Assembly: GCA_029204225.1 (NCBI GenBank)
Contig: CM055092.1
Span: 44,570,309-44,634,308, forward strand
DNA length: 64,000 nucleotides
Source: Diphasiastrum complanatum
Lineage: Eukaryota; Streptophyta; Lycopodiopsida; Lycopodiales; Lycopodiaceae
Direction: 5' to 3'
The position numbers and the translations under genes are program-made. The notes under the pieces were generated by a model that was given only the letters and a program-made list of their open reading frames with translations, searched no databases and was not told the DNA's origin. Shown here piece by piece: positions 1 through 11,535 of this stretch (within the stretch, counting starts at the first letter, position 1; the number at the start of each line of letters is the position of its first letter).

Positions 1-1240
1 ATGAGTGTATCAACTCCAATGGATGTGTAGTCTTGATGGAAGACCTTGGATATGGCTTCTTATGTGATTTTGCTGTAGCACAAGTTTCACATGATTTAAT
101 CTCTTTGGAAAGTGATCTTGGTAAGCCAATGACTTTTGCATCTTTGACCATAGAAAGCATAGATTTGAAATTGGAATGTCCCAATCTCCTATGCCATAAC
201 TCCTCCTTGAAAATATTAGTCATATAAGCAATATCGCAAGAATTTGCACTTTCATGTGGATTTAGTTTGAAAATGCCTCTATCTAGATCCATATGCAAGG
301 ATCTCATCACCTTTCTTAATAGTACAAGTATTGATGTTGAATTTCATTAAGACCATTATCAAGCAATTGACCCCCAACACTTATAAGGTTCTTTGTGGGT
401 TTAGGAACAAAAAGAACATTGGAAAGAAATAAAACTTTAGAAGATGCAAGCTTTAAGGGAATACTCTTAATTCCTTCAATAGTAGATTCATGATCATTAG
501 TTGTGTATATTGATTTCTTTAATCCTTCATAAGGTACAATAGAATCAAAAGAATTCTTGGAGCAACACATGTTTGATGAAGCACCATTATCAATATACCA
601 TGATCCATCCTTTTTGAAGGGTGTAGAGGAGGCTTGCTTGAGTCGATTCTTCTTATTGAAGCAATTAGTGGCATAACGACCTTTCTTGCCACAAAAGAAA
701 CAGTTGATCTTCTTCTTCTTGAACTTGGAGGAAGAAGGATGTGAAGAATCATCTTCTTCTCCATCTTTGTCTTTGTCTTTGTCTTTTGCTTTGTGTTTGT
801 TGAAGACATGATAGTGTTGGTTCTTGTTCCTCCCTTTGTGCTTGTCTTTGACAAATAGAGCTTTGCCATCTTCATTATGATTGAGAGATAACTTGTCCAT
901 CCTCAAAAGCTTGTACTTTTGTCTTGCTTCTTCAGAAATAAGTCTCCAAGTTGGGTAGTTCCTCCTTGATAGCATAGGATTGGACAAGGTTGTCATATTC
1001 TTCTTTCAAGACATTAAGGATGACTTGAACTAGCTCACTTTGGTTGATTGAGACTCCAACACAAGTAAGCTCTCTATGAAGATCTTTGATTCTCAATACA
1101 TAACTAGAAGCACTCTCATCACTTCTTTGGAAACTTTGAAAATTTTGGTTCCTATGAGTGAGTATTCTAGAGGTGTTCTTGGCCTCATAGATAACTTTGA
1201 TGGCCACCTGCCAATAGTATGCCCTAAAATGACAACTTCT
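1..1240 (-). pseudogene. Ty1/copia gag-protease-integrase fragment, broken, cut by window edge
   Basis: Three minus-strand blocks give a copia polyprotein in the expected order. A gag block (1207-932) carries the UBN2-like stretch ending YDNLVQSYAIKEELPNLE. The next block (996-316) has a zinc-knuckle-like CFFCGKKGRYATNC in which the usual histidine is arginine, then the protease motif WYIDNGASSNM, where the family norm is D-S/T-G-A. From about 240 to the window start, in another frame, comes the pre-integrase zinc-binding region with WHRRLGH and CETC, running off the edge. Frame changes between blocks and the altered knuckle and protease residues mark it as dead. The sequence at 1241-1513 upstream of gag has no recognisable coding and may be leader. 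Assignment to copia is firm; the subfamily is not. Confidence 0.8.
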
Positions 1241-1513
1241 AGGTACTTAACCAAAAACCTAGAAAAACTAGTCCAAATGCAATGTACTAATATTAGCCAA
1301 TTAGATGGTTCCATACACGACCTCATCCACTTCTCTACTTGCCAAAAATAGTAAAACCTATTATTGAAAAATATGAAACTACTTCTAACTTGAGAATTTT
1401 TGGCCTCCAAAAATACCAAATAAAATGTCTAGACTAGTTGACAATTTTTCACAAGATCTTCAATTGGAGTAATTGATAAAAGTATCATAATTTCCAAAGC
1501 TAGATTTGAGGAG

Positions 1514-2197
1514 TGTGAAAAATTGCCTATGTTGGCAAATCTAGCTATGTGAAATATTGTAAATTATGTAAATAGTGGCTCCTACACATGTGAGGCCATG
1601 GAGCCACGTGGGAAACCTACCCTAGTGTAGGTTAGATCAAGTCTAAAGAGTAGGTCAAGTCAATTTGGTAGTGATTCCTATTTTATAGGATCTAGTTTTT
1701 GGATTAGTGGTGGAAATTGACCAACTAGCCACCTACTTGGCATGACTCTAGGAATGAGACTAGGTTGGCAAATTAGGGCAACAAATCCAAGTTAACTTCC
1801 TTATTACATTCTAGAAATTCACCTAACTTTACAAAGGAAGAGGCTTTTGTATGTAGGAGACTCTCCATAGTGAACACTTAGAATATTTTTGAGGTCTCAT
1901 TGGCAATCTCGAGCTACTCCACATTATTGTGTACTAAGTTTTTATTACTAAAATGCAATCAAAGTAATTTGTACTTCATTAATATGTTTTCAGGTCTTAC
2001 TACAGCTTGTGGTTCACACGTGTGAACTTGGATTTCATCATTTGATCAATGCTTTATGATTGTTCTTGAATGTTAAGTGTCAAATTGCTATTCTAGATCA
2101 ATTTGATTGTCTAGTTTTTGCAATAGATTGATTAGCAAACCACTCTTGTGGATCTTGTGTAGATCCATTTAGGGTCCTATAATACTATATTTTCACA
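1514..2197 (+). repeat. copia LTR (plus orientation)
   Basis: The stretch begins TGTGAAAA and ends TTTTCACA, perfect 8-bp inverted termini, and is followed at once by a tRNA primer site. Its right two thirds match, with divergence, the sequence at about 9715-10107 that follows a copia RNase H domain, which supports it being an LTR of that family. Confidence 0.8.
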
Positions 2198-2210
2198 TGG
2201 TGTCAAAGCC
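2198..2210 (+). other. Primer binding site (initiator Met tRNA type)
   Basis: TGGTGTCAAAGCC directly abuts the LTR end. It is a one-to-two-base variant of the TGGTATCAGAGCC primer site complementary to the 3' end of plant initiator tRNA-Met. Confidence 0.7.
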
Positions 2211-3006
2211 AAGTACAAGAGGCTATTGATTGATCAAATACAAAATACTTGGAACTCACATTTTGAGTGGTTTCTATTGATGACTCAATGTCATGCCTTA
2301 TTCTTGCCTAATCTTAAAAATTTGCAAAAACAAAAACAAATTGAAAGGGAAGATTTTGAATTTTCAAAAAAAATTGGGACACATTTCAAAATGTGCTTTT
2401 CGCTTCCAAATGGAATGGGCAACTATGCTGCAAAATATGCAATATGAAAAGCTCCTATAACTCTATAATACATTCTCTTGTTTTAAGATTGATTAGTAAG
2501 ATACATGCATTCATCACTTAGACTTGTTGTAAAGCTTTTGGTACAAAATGCAAAAATATATATTTGAATAAAAAGCTTAGTTTTTTATGATAAAAACTTG
2601 TTTCAAAATTTCTTTCTGGTTACATTCCATTTCAAAACCCATTCTCAAATGGAAAGGACAACCATACTTTATAATTTTAAGACTTTATGTAGTTGAGTAA
2701 GAGATTTTATCCGTTAATTTTAGAAGAGGTTTATCAATACTAGTGTTGGATTGATGTAGAAGAGCCATTTAGTTAGAAACGTCAATGAAATAATCAATTT
2801 CTATTGATGTTCACCAATACCCACTAGCACCTATCCCAATCCAAAGCTCTTTCACTTGTAGGACCAACCTCATTTTTAATTTCCATAAGTAATAGTTGTC
2901 ACCATCCAACTTTTTGATAGAATTCTAAGATGACACATCCATTGTAGAGAAAGTTTGAATAATATATTAAATCTGGCAAATTGTATTGATATTCAGATAA
3001 CTAGAT
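2211..3006. other. Unassigned AT-rich interval
   Basis: Expected to be the leader and gag of the LTR element at 1514, but no gag motif survives. A 73-codon open stretch at 2226-2447 has no recognisable domain. I see nothing else here. Confidence 0.4.
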
Positions 3007-3374
3007 ATGATACCATGTTGAAAATAAGTTGTGTATAAGTCGAATAAGTATTTAATAGTAATTATCAACTGGATGGTCGATAATAGCCATGATAGTATAT
3101 GTAATAACAAAATTGATTCACTACTATCACAAGTATAGCTTAACTATTATTCACGAGTGCAAAAAATGAATGACAACAGAATTATTTCTCAGGATTTAAA
3201 ATCATAACCCAGATCATAATAATCATGAATAAAAGAAATAGTAGAACAAGATGATATAGTGAAAGTAGTCTATATTGAAGATGATGAATTATAGATAATC
3301 AATGCTTCTATTGTAGTACTCTGATTGCATTATGACAATAGCGCATTTATTCTCAAATAAATTTCATTCTTACC
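3007..3374 (-). repeat. Primer site plus 3' part of a minus-strand copia LTR
   Basis: ATGATACCA (3007-3015) is a minus-strand TGGTATCAT primer site. The LTR therefore lies to its right and ends (minus strand) in TTTTCAACA. Its first bases resemble those of the minus-strand LTR at 19015 (shared TCGAATAAG). It is interrupted at 3374 by the solo LTR and presumably resumes at 4138. Confidence 0.55.
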
Positions 3375-4137
3375 TGTTGGATTATTCTCCTGATTATCAA
3401 CTAATCAATCTCTTAATCTTCATCCACTTATTACTCAGCTCTGTAGTTTTATGCATGTTTCTACACAGTCTACAGAAGTACACGGAAATCGCTCACAGGT
3501 GGATTCTACTAGTGAATTTCTAGGAAGTACTAATTGGACAGATGCCAGTTCAGTATGGCCAACTGGTCATTAAAATTTACGAACTAATTAGATGTCCTAC
3601 TGGACTAGCCACATTTGCTTAGTATAAATGGCTGATCATACTTCTATTAGTTTGAATAACATAGCAGCTCTCAAGCTTTCAAGCTTGAACACTCTTGAGC
3701 ATTCTAGCTTAATTCTTTAGAGTTCTTATAGAGTTTTGCTATTAGCGCTTACTGCTTATCAGCGTAAGTGCAAATCAAACAAAGTTTCAGAGATAGTTTA
3801 GAGTACGCGGTTTCTATCTGCAATTGTCTTGTGCTCATCATTTTGCTGAATCAATCTATCCGATTATTGCATTCAATATTATGTCAGAATATATGTGATC
3901 TCATATTGCTTTTGTCTGATAGTTCAAGTAATACATTGTTTGGCTACGTAATCACTTTAGCTCTGATGATTTCAACGTTAGTTGCTAAAAGATTGAACAT
4001 CACACTTGTCATTATGTTTTGTTCAAAATTGATAGGCGTTGTCATGCATTAGAAAAGCAGGTTCATTCCGCTGCACTCAATAAGTCGTGTTCACAAGTTT
4101 TGATTTGTCATTATTGCATTATCACTTCTTTCCAACA
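3375..4137 (+). mobile_element. Solo copia LTR with TTACC target duplication
   Basis: A 763-bp LTR with TGTTGG start and CCAACA end, flanked on both sides by TTACC (3370-3374 and 4138-4142). No primer site or polypurine tract adjoins it, so it is a solo LTR left by recombination between two LTRs. It is homologous to the LTR at 19015-19598 read on the minus strand; shared blocks include GGCTACGTAATCACT and AAATTGATAGGCG. A TATA-like AGTATAAATGG sits near 3620. Confidence 0.85.
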
Positions 4138-4587
4138 TTACCAAGACTATAATCACAATAGCTTCTCACTAATCAGTCTATGCCTATGGCGGGGCATAGA
4201 AAAGAAAGAAAGAAAACGTCTAACTCAAGTACTTTGAAGAACTTCTTATAGCTTAAAACTAAACTGATATGATGATCTAGTTTTTGATGGCACGACCCTA
4301 ACGAAATATGCCATTATCCACGTGGCAAGTGCCACATGGGGCTATGAGATTGCACTTGAAATACTATCATATTTTCTTAAGTCGAGTTTGGAATCTTAGA
4401 AAATCTATCGCCATTCTGTTTGATTATGATTTTTTTTTATAGTCTCTCAAATTTTAAATTGTGTAAAAAATACGAGTATTTTTACAGATGGTCTTGATAC
4501 CTTCGATGCAGTCTCGACAATGTGAATAAAATTGCAGACTATACATAAAAAATGGTTTCACATAACAAATGATTTCAAGAATGAAAT
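4138..4587. other. Unassigned interval
   Basis: Probably the continuation of the LTR interrupted by the solo LTR. No coding capacity or motif is recognised. Confidence 0.35.
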
Positions 4588-5295
4588 CTAACAATTATCA
4601 CATGCTAATTGCAATATTTCTTGTATATCATGTAAGAAATCAGCAACTTTCTGGATCTTAACAAATTTACTTTCCACATTAACCAGAGATCTAGGTTGAG
4701 AATTGTACATAAGCATAGAAGGACTATAACTTGTAGCAAAATATTTTTTACTATTGTAAGCAAACTCAATTAAGAAATGTAATGTTTTCACTGGACTGCA
4801 GGTGAAAACACATATGTTCTCAACATATCTTCCATAATTTGATTAGTTCTTTTAGTTTTTCCATCTGATTTAGGATGATCAATAGAACTAAACTAAGCAA
4901 ATTTTCAAACTTATGAGATACATCTGACCAAAAGTGACCATAAACTTAGGATCTCTATTACTAACAAAATCACTTGGTAGTCTATACAATCTGAATTTCA
5001 TGAAGATTTGGACTAAATCATAAGTGTTTGCAGTTGACTTGACTAGTATCACTGTACTAACCTAGTTAATCTGTCCACTACAACCCAAATAGAATCATTT
5101 TGTTGTTGGGTCTGAGAAGTCCCACTACAAAATCCATAAGTACATTTTTCCTTCTCTTCTAGGGGATATCTAAAGGATCTAAAAACTCTCTAGCCTTTAA
5201 GTGTTAGGCTTTGGCTAGATGACATGGTTTACACCTAAACACATAAGACTTGACATATGGCTTGAGTTTTGGACAATAAAACTCTGTTCTAACTA
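4588..5295 (-). pseudogene. Ty3/gypsy integrase fragment
   Basis: Read on the minus strand from 5295, short blocks in several frames match the integrase of the intact gypsy element at 43-49 kb in order: the zinc-binding cysteine region (CKPCHLAKA), the core start (LMDFVVGL), a decayed H-P-x-x-D-G-x-T stretch near 4870, and an open block (4791-4588) with FAYNSKKYFATSYSPSMLMY, the counterpart of [20 protein letters not shown]. Multiple stops and frameshifts separate them. No RT or LTR adjoins, so it is an isolated relic. Confidence 0.75.
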
Positions 5296-6120
5296 ATAGG
5301 GCAATAGAACACGAACGAAGAAGAGAGAAGAAAATAGTTGCGGAATGACTCTTGCATTATTATGGGCTGCTACATGCAAGAACAATCTGAAAGAATCTAA
5401 ATGCTAAATTATATTTACAACTCAAGCACTCTGCCCAACAGGATCCTAAGAAAACAATTCATACTCATAAAGAAATGGATGAGTACAGTCCACTGAAGAG
5501 ATTAGAAACTATGTGAGGTGTTACTAGAAATCATATTCAATAAGAAGTTCAGTTCTGAAAACTTAGATTGATTGTGTGATGAAAAACACAAGTTTCTCAA
5601 GCTTCAAAGACAGGCATCGTCTGATCAGAAACTGAGGAGTCGTAGACGTCCGTGTTCTGATCAGAGTGAGTAAACGAGCATGATCAAACAAAAGCGAAGC
5701 GCATTTAAATCACAATAAGCATTAATCTACGTTGATAGAAAAATGTATTGTTGTTATATTAAATTGAAGCACAACAATGAGTTACAACCAGAATGGCGAT
5801 GTAACTTGGAGGCTCAAAATCGTTCGTCTCATGGACGGAGCATATCTAGAGTGTGTAATGAAGGTGTATTTATACACTGGATCTATGTATCTAATAACAA
5901 TAAATGCTTTTCATCTAACTAAGTATCTTGTTGTACTCATGTTGGAAGTAAGTCTGGTTTGTCTATGTTTGGCTAGATCTACTCACGATGTGGTGTAGTA
6001 TAGAGAGGATCGTCCGCTTTCTAAGTTTCTACCAAGCTTCAGACGGAGTGCAAAATTAGAAAACAATAATGAAGCATTAAGGCTTACCCAACTAGCACTC
6101 GAAATAGAAATGAAACTAAC
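5296..6120. other. Unassigned interval with LTR-like promoter signal
   Basis: No coding region is recognised. The palindromic GGTGTATTTATACAC at 5863-5877 gives a TATA box on the minus strand and may belong to an old LTR. A direct repeat AGGCTTACCCAACTA occurs near 6080 and 6149. Confidence 0.35.
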
Positions 6121-6758
6121 TAAGATGACAAAATACAAAACCTTACTAAGGCTTACCCAACTAACAAGGTGATAAAACTAAATCCTAGATTAACACCCAA
6201 AGGGAATTAGAATGGAAGATTGCGGCTAATCAATAATCAATCAACAAAATACATGCCACAATACAAACCAATGACAAGGAGGCAAGAGGAGGCCCGAGCA
6301 CTTCCCCTCAAGCTATGCACCTTCCCAAAGGGAACACAAATGAAATAGAGATAATCTCAAAAATAGAGAACTTGATAGCTTAATCTCAAAAGTGTTATTT
6401 ACAAGGAAAATACCTCTCCTTTTATGGCAAGGAGGGTCTTCCATAAGTATCCACTAACTTATGGGACTAATCTATTTCTAGTCTTTCTAGAACTTCTAAC
6501 TTATGATTTAAAACTTCAAGGTTTCTTAGCTTAGGAAAACTTAAGATAAAATATTTCTAATCTTAAGTTTCCTAAGTTTAAGTTCTAAATCTAAGTTTAA
6601 GCTATTTTATTTTTTAAGCCTCTATTCATGGGCTTACAAACACATGCCATGACAAAAGTTTATTAAGAAACACTCGTACGTGGAATTACAAAACACATGC
6701 CACGAAGTTTTAATTTTCTCTTTTTTTATTTTTTTCTGTGTTAGCACAAATGCTAACA
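6120..6758 (-). repeat. Probable 3' LTR of the unidentified minus-strand element
   Basis: On the minus strand the sequence after the polypurine tract starts TGTTAGCATTTGTGCTAACA, an 8-bp-arm palindrome (6739-6758) of the kind seen at LTR starts. A minus-strand TATA-like CCATAAAAGGAG lies near 6420. The far (left) end is not defined; 6120 is an estimate. No second copy is present in the window. Confidence 0.5.
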
Positions 6759-6775
6759 TTACCCCCCTCCTTATT
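6759..6775 (-). other. Polypurine tract
   Basis: On the minus strand this reads AATAAGGAGGGGGGTAA immediately before the palindromic LTR start. It overlaps the last codons (SNKEGGN) of the broken reading frame upstream, as the stop codon of the intact gypsy polyprotein overlaps its own polypurine tract. Confidence 0.6.
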
Positions 6776-8590
6776 GGATTGGTGGTCCCACACCAATCGA
6801 AGCTTTTCATCCTGGATCTTTTGAGCTTCATGGAGGCGTGTTTGTTGTTGGCGGATCTGATAGATTTTATTGCCAATGCCTTCCATCATTTGCCAACACA
6901 ATTTATTGAGGAAGGATAGTTGTTTGTACTAATGCAGCATGCCTTGCAAGAAGTCGTGGATCTTCCAGAGTTCCACCATATTGACATGCAATGCGGAAGT
7001 GAGGGCGGCATGGTAATAAAGGCGGACCACGTTGATGTGATCTGTTTCTATCTGCAAGGGCTTATTGATATCAATGGCGATTGGTGGGAGGCCTCTATCC
7101 CAATAGCCATTGAGTTCTACCAAGAAAGCAACCAGGCCACAATTATCTGCAAAGTAGCCCACATCTCGATCCGGGTTGCCATAATGTTTCTGGTGGAAGA
7201 CACAACAATTGGTAATCATGTCGTCTGCGGGATTGCCGGTATGTACACCAGTTAGCTTGGGCCAATAAATCTTGTTTTTCTGCTTTGTGGTGGAAAATGG
7301 TTCTCTATGTGCCACCGGGTAATAATATGGATTGATGCGCATGTATGCCGGGGCTTCGAGATATCGCTCCATGGATTGTTTGCTTTGCAAGAAGATTTGT
7401 TGTCGCCAGACAGGTTGCGGATCCAAGAGTTTAATTGCTTCCTTGTGAGTCTTGTAGTGATCCAGGTTGGGTAGGGTGTACCCACCGTGGTTGAGGGCCT
7501 CGACGGAAGCAGTGTATGGTTGTTGGAGTTTGGTGTGCTATTATGTCGTGGCTTGCAACTTTTGGGCCAATTGCTTTTATGCTCCCACTGGAATTTGGGT
7601 TCCCTCAGGAATAGCTGGTGGTGCGAAATCATTGAAATCGACCATTTCCAGTTGTTCCTTCATAGCGAAACATGCGGCTTGGGCATTTACGACAGCCCTG
7701 TCGCGTTCTATTGTGATGTTGTCGATGACGGTTTGCATGTGAGAGATTTTCAGTTGGAGTTGACTTTGTAGGTGGCCGAGCATCTGTTGCTGCTGTTGAT
7801 TATACGTGGTGAGGTTATCAATCTGTTGTTGTTTTTGAGCAGATTCAGCCACCAACCGTTGATTTTCATGTTGAAGTTGTAGGATGGCACTGTCATCGAC
7901 CTGACAATGTTCCATAGATGTAATATTGAAGCTCATTCGCCAGCCAAACCATCTTTTGGGCAGTCAGTGGTAATGCTCCCATATGCCAATGTCAGGGAAG
8001 GAGCATTGGTAATTTGGATAAGGCATAGGGTTGTTAGGGAGAAGATCAAGAAATTGTGTAGAAGAGGGGTTTGGGGGATAAGCAGGTAGAGGTGAGTGGG
8101 GTGTCAAATGAGGAGACTATGTTTTTTGAGGAGGTGATTGCGGTGAGGTAGGAGGTGTTGGAATCTTGGGGGGAGAAGAAGCACGGGGAGGAGAGGATAT
8201 GAAGGGAATCTGATTGAGTAATTGGAGAGCAAAATCGTTGACGTCGAGTGAGGAGTCAAGCAGAGGTGAGGTAGGTACCGGAGAAGGTTTTGGTGGAATA
8301 GTAGAGTCAAACCCAGTGTTAAGTGTGATGGAAGAGCTGGAAGTGGTAGCAAGTGGTGTATGTAGTGGTAGAAAGGTGGTGGGTGGAGGCGTAGTTGCCT
8401 GGATTGCTAAAGTACTCGAAGTGAATGGGATCCCACCGACTGAACCAGAGCCAGATGCGTCGGCATCCCCAGAGCTGCCGACTGCTGCTACCACCTGCCT
8501 TCTTGTTGCAGCCTGTTGGTGTAGGGCTTCTTGTTGGGCCTTAAGACCTCCTTTGGGACCTGAGAGAGTTAAAGGCTCCCGCCGGATTCA
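6760..8590 (-). pseudogene. Unrecognised retroelement-associated gene, one frame with six stops
   Basis: I do not recognise the family. On the minus strand a single frame can be followed from about 8590 to 6760 (about 600 codons) interrupted only by stops at 8117, 7964, 7577, 7541, 7538 and 6929. It needs no frameshift within that span. In order it encodes a Gln-rich segment (KAQQEALHQQAATRRQ), a Ser/Pro/Thr-rich low-complexity region (8494-8117), a Gln-rich probable coiled coil (residues around QHENQRLVAESAQKQQQ), then an aromatic- and Cys-rich domain (7426-6929) with YMRINPYYYPVAHREPF and NCCVFHQKHYG, and a basic Gln-rich tail. Upstream, 8595-8830 continues in a shifted frame. The tail runs into a polypurine tract and LTR start, so the gene is the last or only frame of an LTR element: a gag-only type or an extra frame after pol. 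No zinc knuckle, protease, RT or integrase motif is visible. Confidence 0.55.
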
Positions 8591-8865
8591 ACATACTCGG
8601 TCCCAATGTCACTAGACAAAATCGCGGTAGATATGGCGGCTTCAGTGTTGACCACCTTGCCTTTCTGGTTCTTGGTGGGTGGATCTGGCTGAGGATCTGC
8701 TACCTGGGCTCATTTTCTGGTGCTAGAAAATAGTGTTTTCAGCTCTTTGAGAGCGGTTGTTGTCCGGCGGCCCAGGTGCTGCTGGAGGATCATCTATAGG
8801 AGGTAACCACATTTAGTGGTTGCCTTGCGCTGTTTGAGGGCCAAGTAGAGTTTGGCAATAATTAT

Positions 8866-9725
8866 TTGAGGGAGGAAATCTACATGAGGCAACCCGAGGG
8901 CTTCATCAAGGCAAAGCATGAAGGAAAGGTGTGTTTCTTGAAGAAGAGCCTTTATGGGCTCAAGCAAGCACCTAGAGCATGGTACTCTAGGCTAAACTCT
9001 TTTCTCATTTCCATCAATTTTGTGATGAGTGCTTATGATCCATCATTGTATATAAGATTTCATGATGGTAAGATCATTATTCTTGTATCATTATTCTTGT
9101 ATTGTATGTAGATGACATTATTTTGAGTGGTAATGATCTAGATGGAATTAGAGATGTAAAAATTGCTTTGGCAAAAGAGTTTAAGATGGTAGATCTCAGC
9201 CTATTAAGCTTCATTCTAGGAATAGAAGTTACAAGAGGATGTGATTTTAGCTTCATTTGTCAATCTAAGTATGCTACATCCATCCTAGATAGACTTGGAA
9301 TGAAGAATTGTGAAGGCATTGAGACACCAATGGAGCAACATGTTAAAGCATCTATTGATGGTGATGAAACATCCTTTGAGGACATCACTTTATATAGAAG
9401 ACTTATAGGCTCCTTGATTTATTTAATTATAACTAGACTTGATCTTAGTTATAGTGTTGAAAAGTTAAGCCAATTCATGCAAAGTCCTCTAGTTTCACAT
9501 TGGAAGATGGCCAAAAGAGTTCTTAGAGACATTTTATCTACTAAGAATTTTGGCATATTGTATAGAGGAACTAATCTTGGCTTAAGAGCCTATAGTGACT
9601 CGGATTTTGCAGGTGACAAAGTGGATAGGAAATCAACAAGTGCCTTTTCCACTTTTCTATGTGATGGACTAGTATCATGGCTTTCCAAAAAACAAGATAC
9701 CATCTCCCTATGTCCTTATTACATG
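8866..9725 (+). pseudogene. Ty1/copia reverse transcriptase-RNase H fragment
   Basis: The frame opens inside the RT palm with [22 protein letters not shown] and YDPSLYIRF. It then shifts at a 14-bp tandem duplication (9076-9089 and 9090-9103), and continues as YVDDIILSGN (catalytic YVDD at 9105-9116), LGIEV, RRLIGSLIYL and RNase H motifs AYSDSDFAGD and RKSTSAF. It stops after WLSKKQDTISL, where the conserved continuation is lost and LTR-like DNA begins. The 5' part of pol and all of gag are missing. The duplication and both truncations make it non-functional. Confidence 0.88.
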
Positions 9726-10107
9726 CTGAAAATTCACCTAACAAAGGAAGTGAGTTTTGCTATGTATTCCAAGCTCCCATAGTGAGAAGATAGATTATTT
9801 TTGGAGCTCATTGGCAATCTCGAGTTTCTACTCTCCATGTATATTGATTTTTGAGAACCAAATGAAACCATCACTTCAAGGACTTCAAACACAGTTCTAA
9901 ATCCATACAATAGGCTGATCTTCACATGTGTGGGCTCAGATTTGAGTCTATGATCTTGTTTGATGATTATAAATGCTTGTTATCAATTGCTAATCTAGAT
10001 CAAGATTTGTTGTCTAGTTTTTTGATGCATTGATTAAGCAAGTACATAATCACTCTTGTGGATCTTCTAAGATCCATTTATGGTCTAAAAAGTATTGTAC
10101 TTTCGCA
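9715..10107 (+). repeat. Truncated copia 3' LTR
   Basis: This matches about 1797-2197 of the LTR at 1514, with shared blocks such as TTGGCAATCTCGAG and CACTCTTGTGGATCTT, and ends CTTTCGCA where the other ends TTTTCACA. The first ~285 bp of the LTR are absent; a deletion joins RNase H codons directly to mid-LTR sequence. Confidence 0.7.
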
Positions 10108-11275
10108 ACCTCTAATTATGGCCCAAGTTTGCTCAGATGGGGGCAACAGAAGGGTTCAAAATTGTTCATACAGATAATGGTGTCAAAAGCCACGAGAGTC
10201 TCAACTGAAGGATTTTTATGTAGGGTGACCATCTTGCAAATTTGTATTTCTTTTTCTGTCAAATGTGTCATCATGCTCCAAAGATTAATGGGTATAGGAC
10301 CGAGAAAATTGACAGATGGAAGACTCTAGAGTTTATAAGACATAAGAGTGGATTTGAACTCAATGATTCAACTAGGAACGAAGGGGACTTGGCAGCTTTT
10401 AGATTGACAGAAATTATAAGAGGACTGGTCACCAATGTCGCAGATATCTTGAGAAAAGATCTCAAGTTGAGAAGCACTATCCTCATCAAGGTCATCAACA
10501 AAGACAAGAGGGTGAGGTAATAAAGGGACGTCAGGAACATGTGAGGAAAGATCAGTAGGAACATTGCCGTTTTCAGTTTTCAGGCACATAAAACTTTTCT
10601 AATGTGCATATTGAAAAATCTTTTCTCTTATTCAAACTTTTTGACAAAATCATTCAAACGACCAAAGAGATTCTCTACCAGACTCAAGATATCATTCTTT
10701 TTAACATACTCTAGATATATTTTGACCTAAGTCTATAGTCTCAAGAAGATCAATCAAACACATAACCTTATCCTCCGGTCCAGCAGAAGAACAAGTAGTC
10801 CTATCAGTGTCAATGATCGAAGTATGTATCATTATGGCCTTTTTCATACAACAAATAAATGTTCATATAAAATGGTTAGGTGGAGGAAGGGGCTCTCCAT
10901 AACCCAAAGCAGCAGCGTCTTGAAACCATCTTGTGAACTAAAACATGAAAATAGACCTTTGTTAGCTTATGAATCGGATGAAAGGTAAAAATTTCAGTAC
11001 TATACCATATCAAGGCTTGTGCCATGCTGATCAGTTTACGGGACAATTGGTCCATATTAGTTAGTATTAATTTTAAACATAGTATGAATAGTTTAAACCA
11101 TTTGTTTTTTACTTAGCTAAAACTCTTGGTGTGGACATGTGTGCTGGTGTTAGGGCAACTCCATGCCATTCTAACCCAAATGAGCCTTGCAAGGTATATT
11201 ATGCACTACTGTCCATACTTTTGAACATATCCATGCTTTCCAATCGTATCTCACCAAGAGTCTAACGTGATACTT
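10108..11275. other. Unassigned interval, possible host or element exons
   Basis: A 92-codon plus-strand frame at 10242-10520 and a 73-codon minus-strand frame at 10368-10589 overlap, and neither shows a domain I recognise. The rest is AT-rich with no repeats or LTR features seen, apart from the exon-like segment listed separately. Confidence 0.3.
11117..11193 (+). other. Exon-like segment between splice consensus sites
   Basis: A 77-bp segment is preceded by a pyrimidine-rich TTTGTTTTTTACTTAG acceptor and followed by AAG|GTATAT. Two of its frames are open; one reads KTLGVDMCAGVRATPCHSNP. I cannot assign a product and no neighbouring exon is identified, so this may be chance. Confidence 0.2.
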
Positions 11276-11280
11276 ATTCG

Positions 11281-11530
11281 GGTAGGCTCGGAAAAGGTTG
11301 TGATGGAGCTACTCGATTGAGAGTGTGATGGAGTGGCGGGGGTGAGTCGTTGAGCAAGAGAAGGCTCGGTCGAAAGCGTGATGGAGTGGCATAGACGAGA
11401 GTCGATGAAGGTGGCTCGGTCGAGAGGCATGGAGAGGGTCCGGTTAAGAGATGAGCAAGGAAAACTCGGACGAAAGCTGAGCTTGCTGGCTCGAGCGAGA
11501 GCTGAGGAGACTGGCAAGGGAGGAATGGGT
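11281..11530 (+). repeat. Degenerate GA-rich short repeat
   Basis: Variants of GGCTCGGTCGAGAG and GTGATGGAGTGG recur several times at roughly 40-70 bp spacing immediately outside the left LTR of the element at 11536. Frames on either strand here are by-products of the repeat. Confidence 0.45.
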
Positions 11531-11535
11531 GCTTT

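Noticed and set aside
8214-8615. 133-codon plus-strand frame opposite the unidentified gene
   Set aside because: Antisense of the Ser/Pro-rich region; the minus frame continues across stops for 1.8 kb and ends on a polypurine tract, which supports the minus strand.
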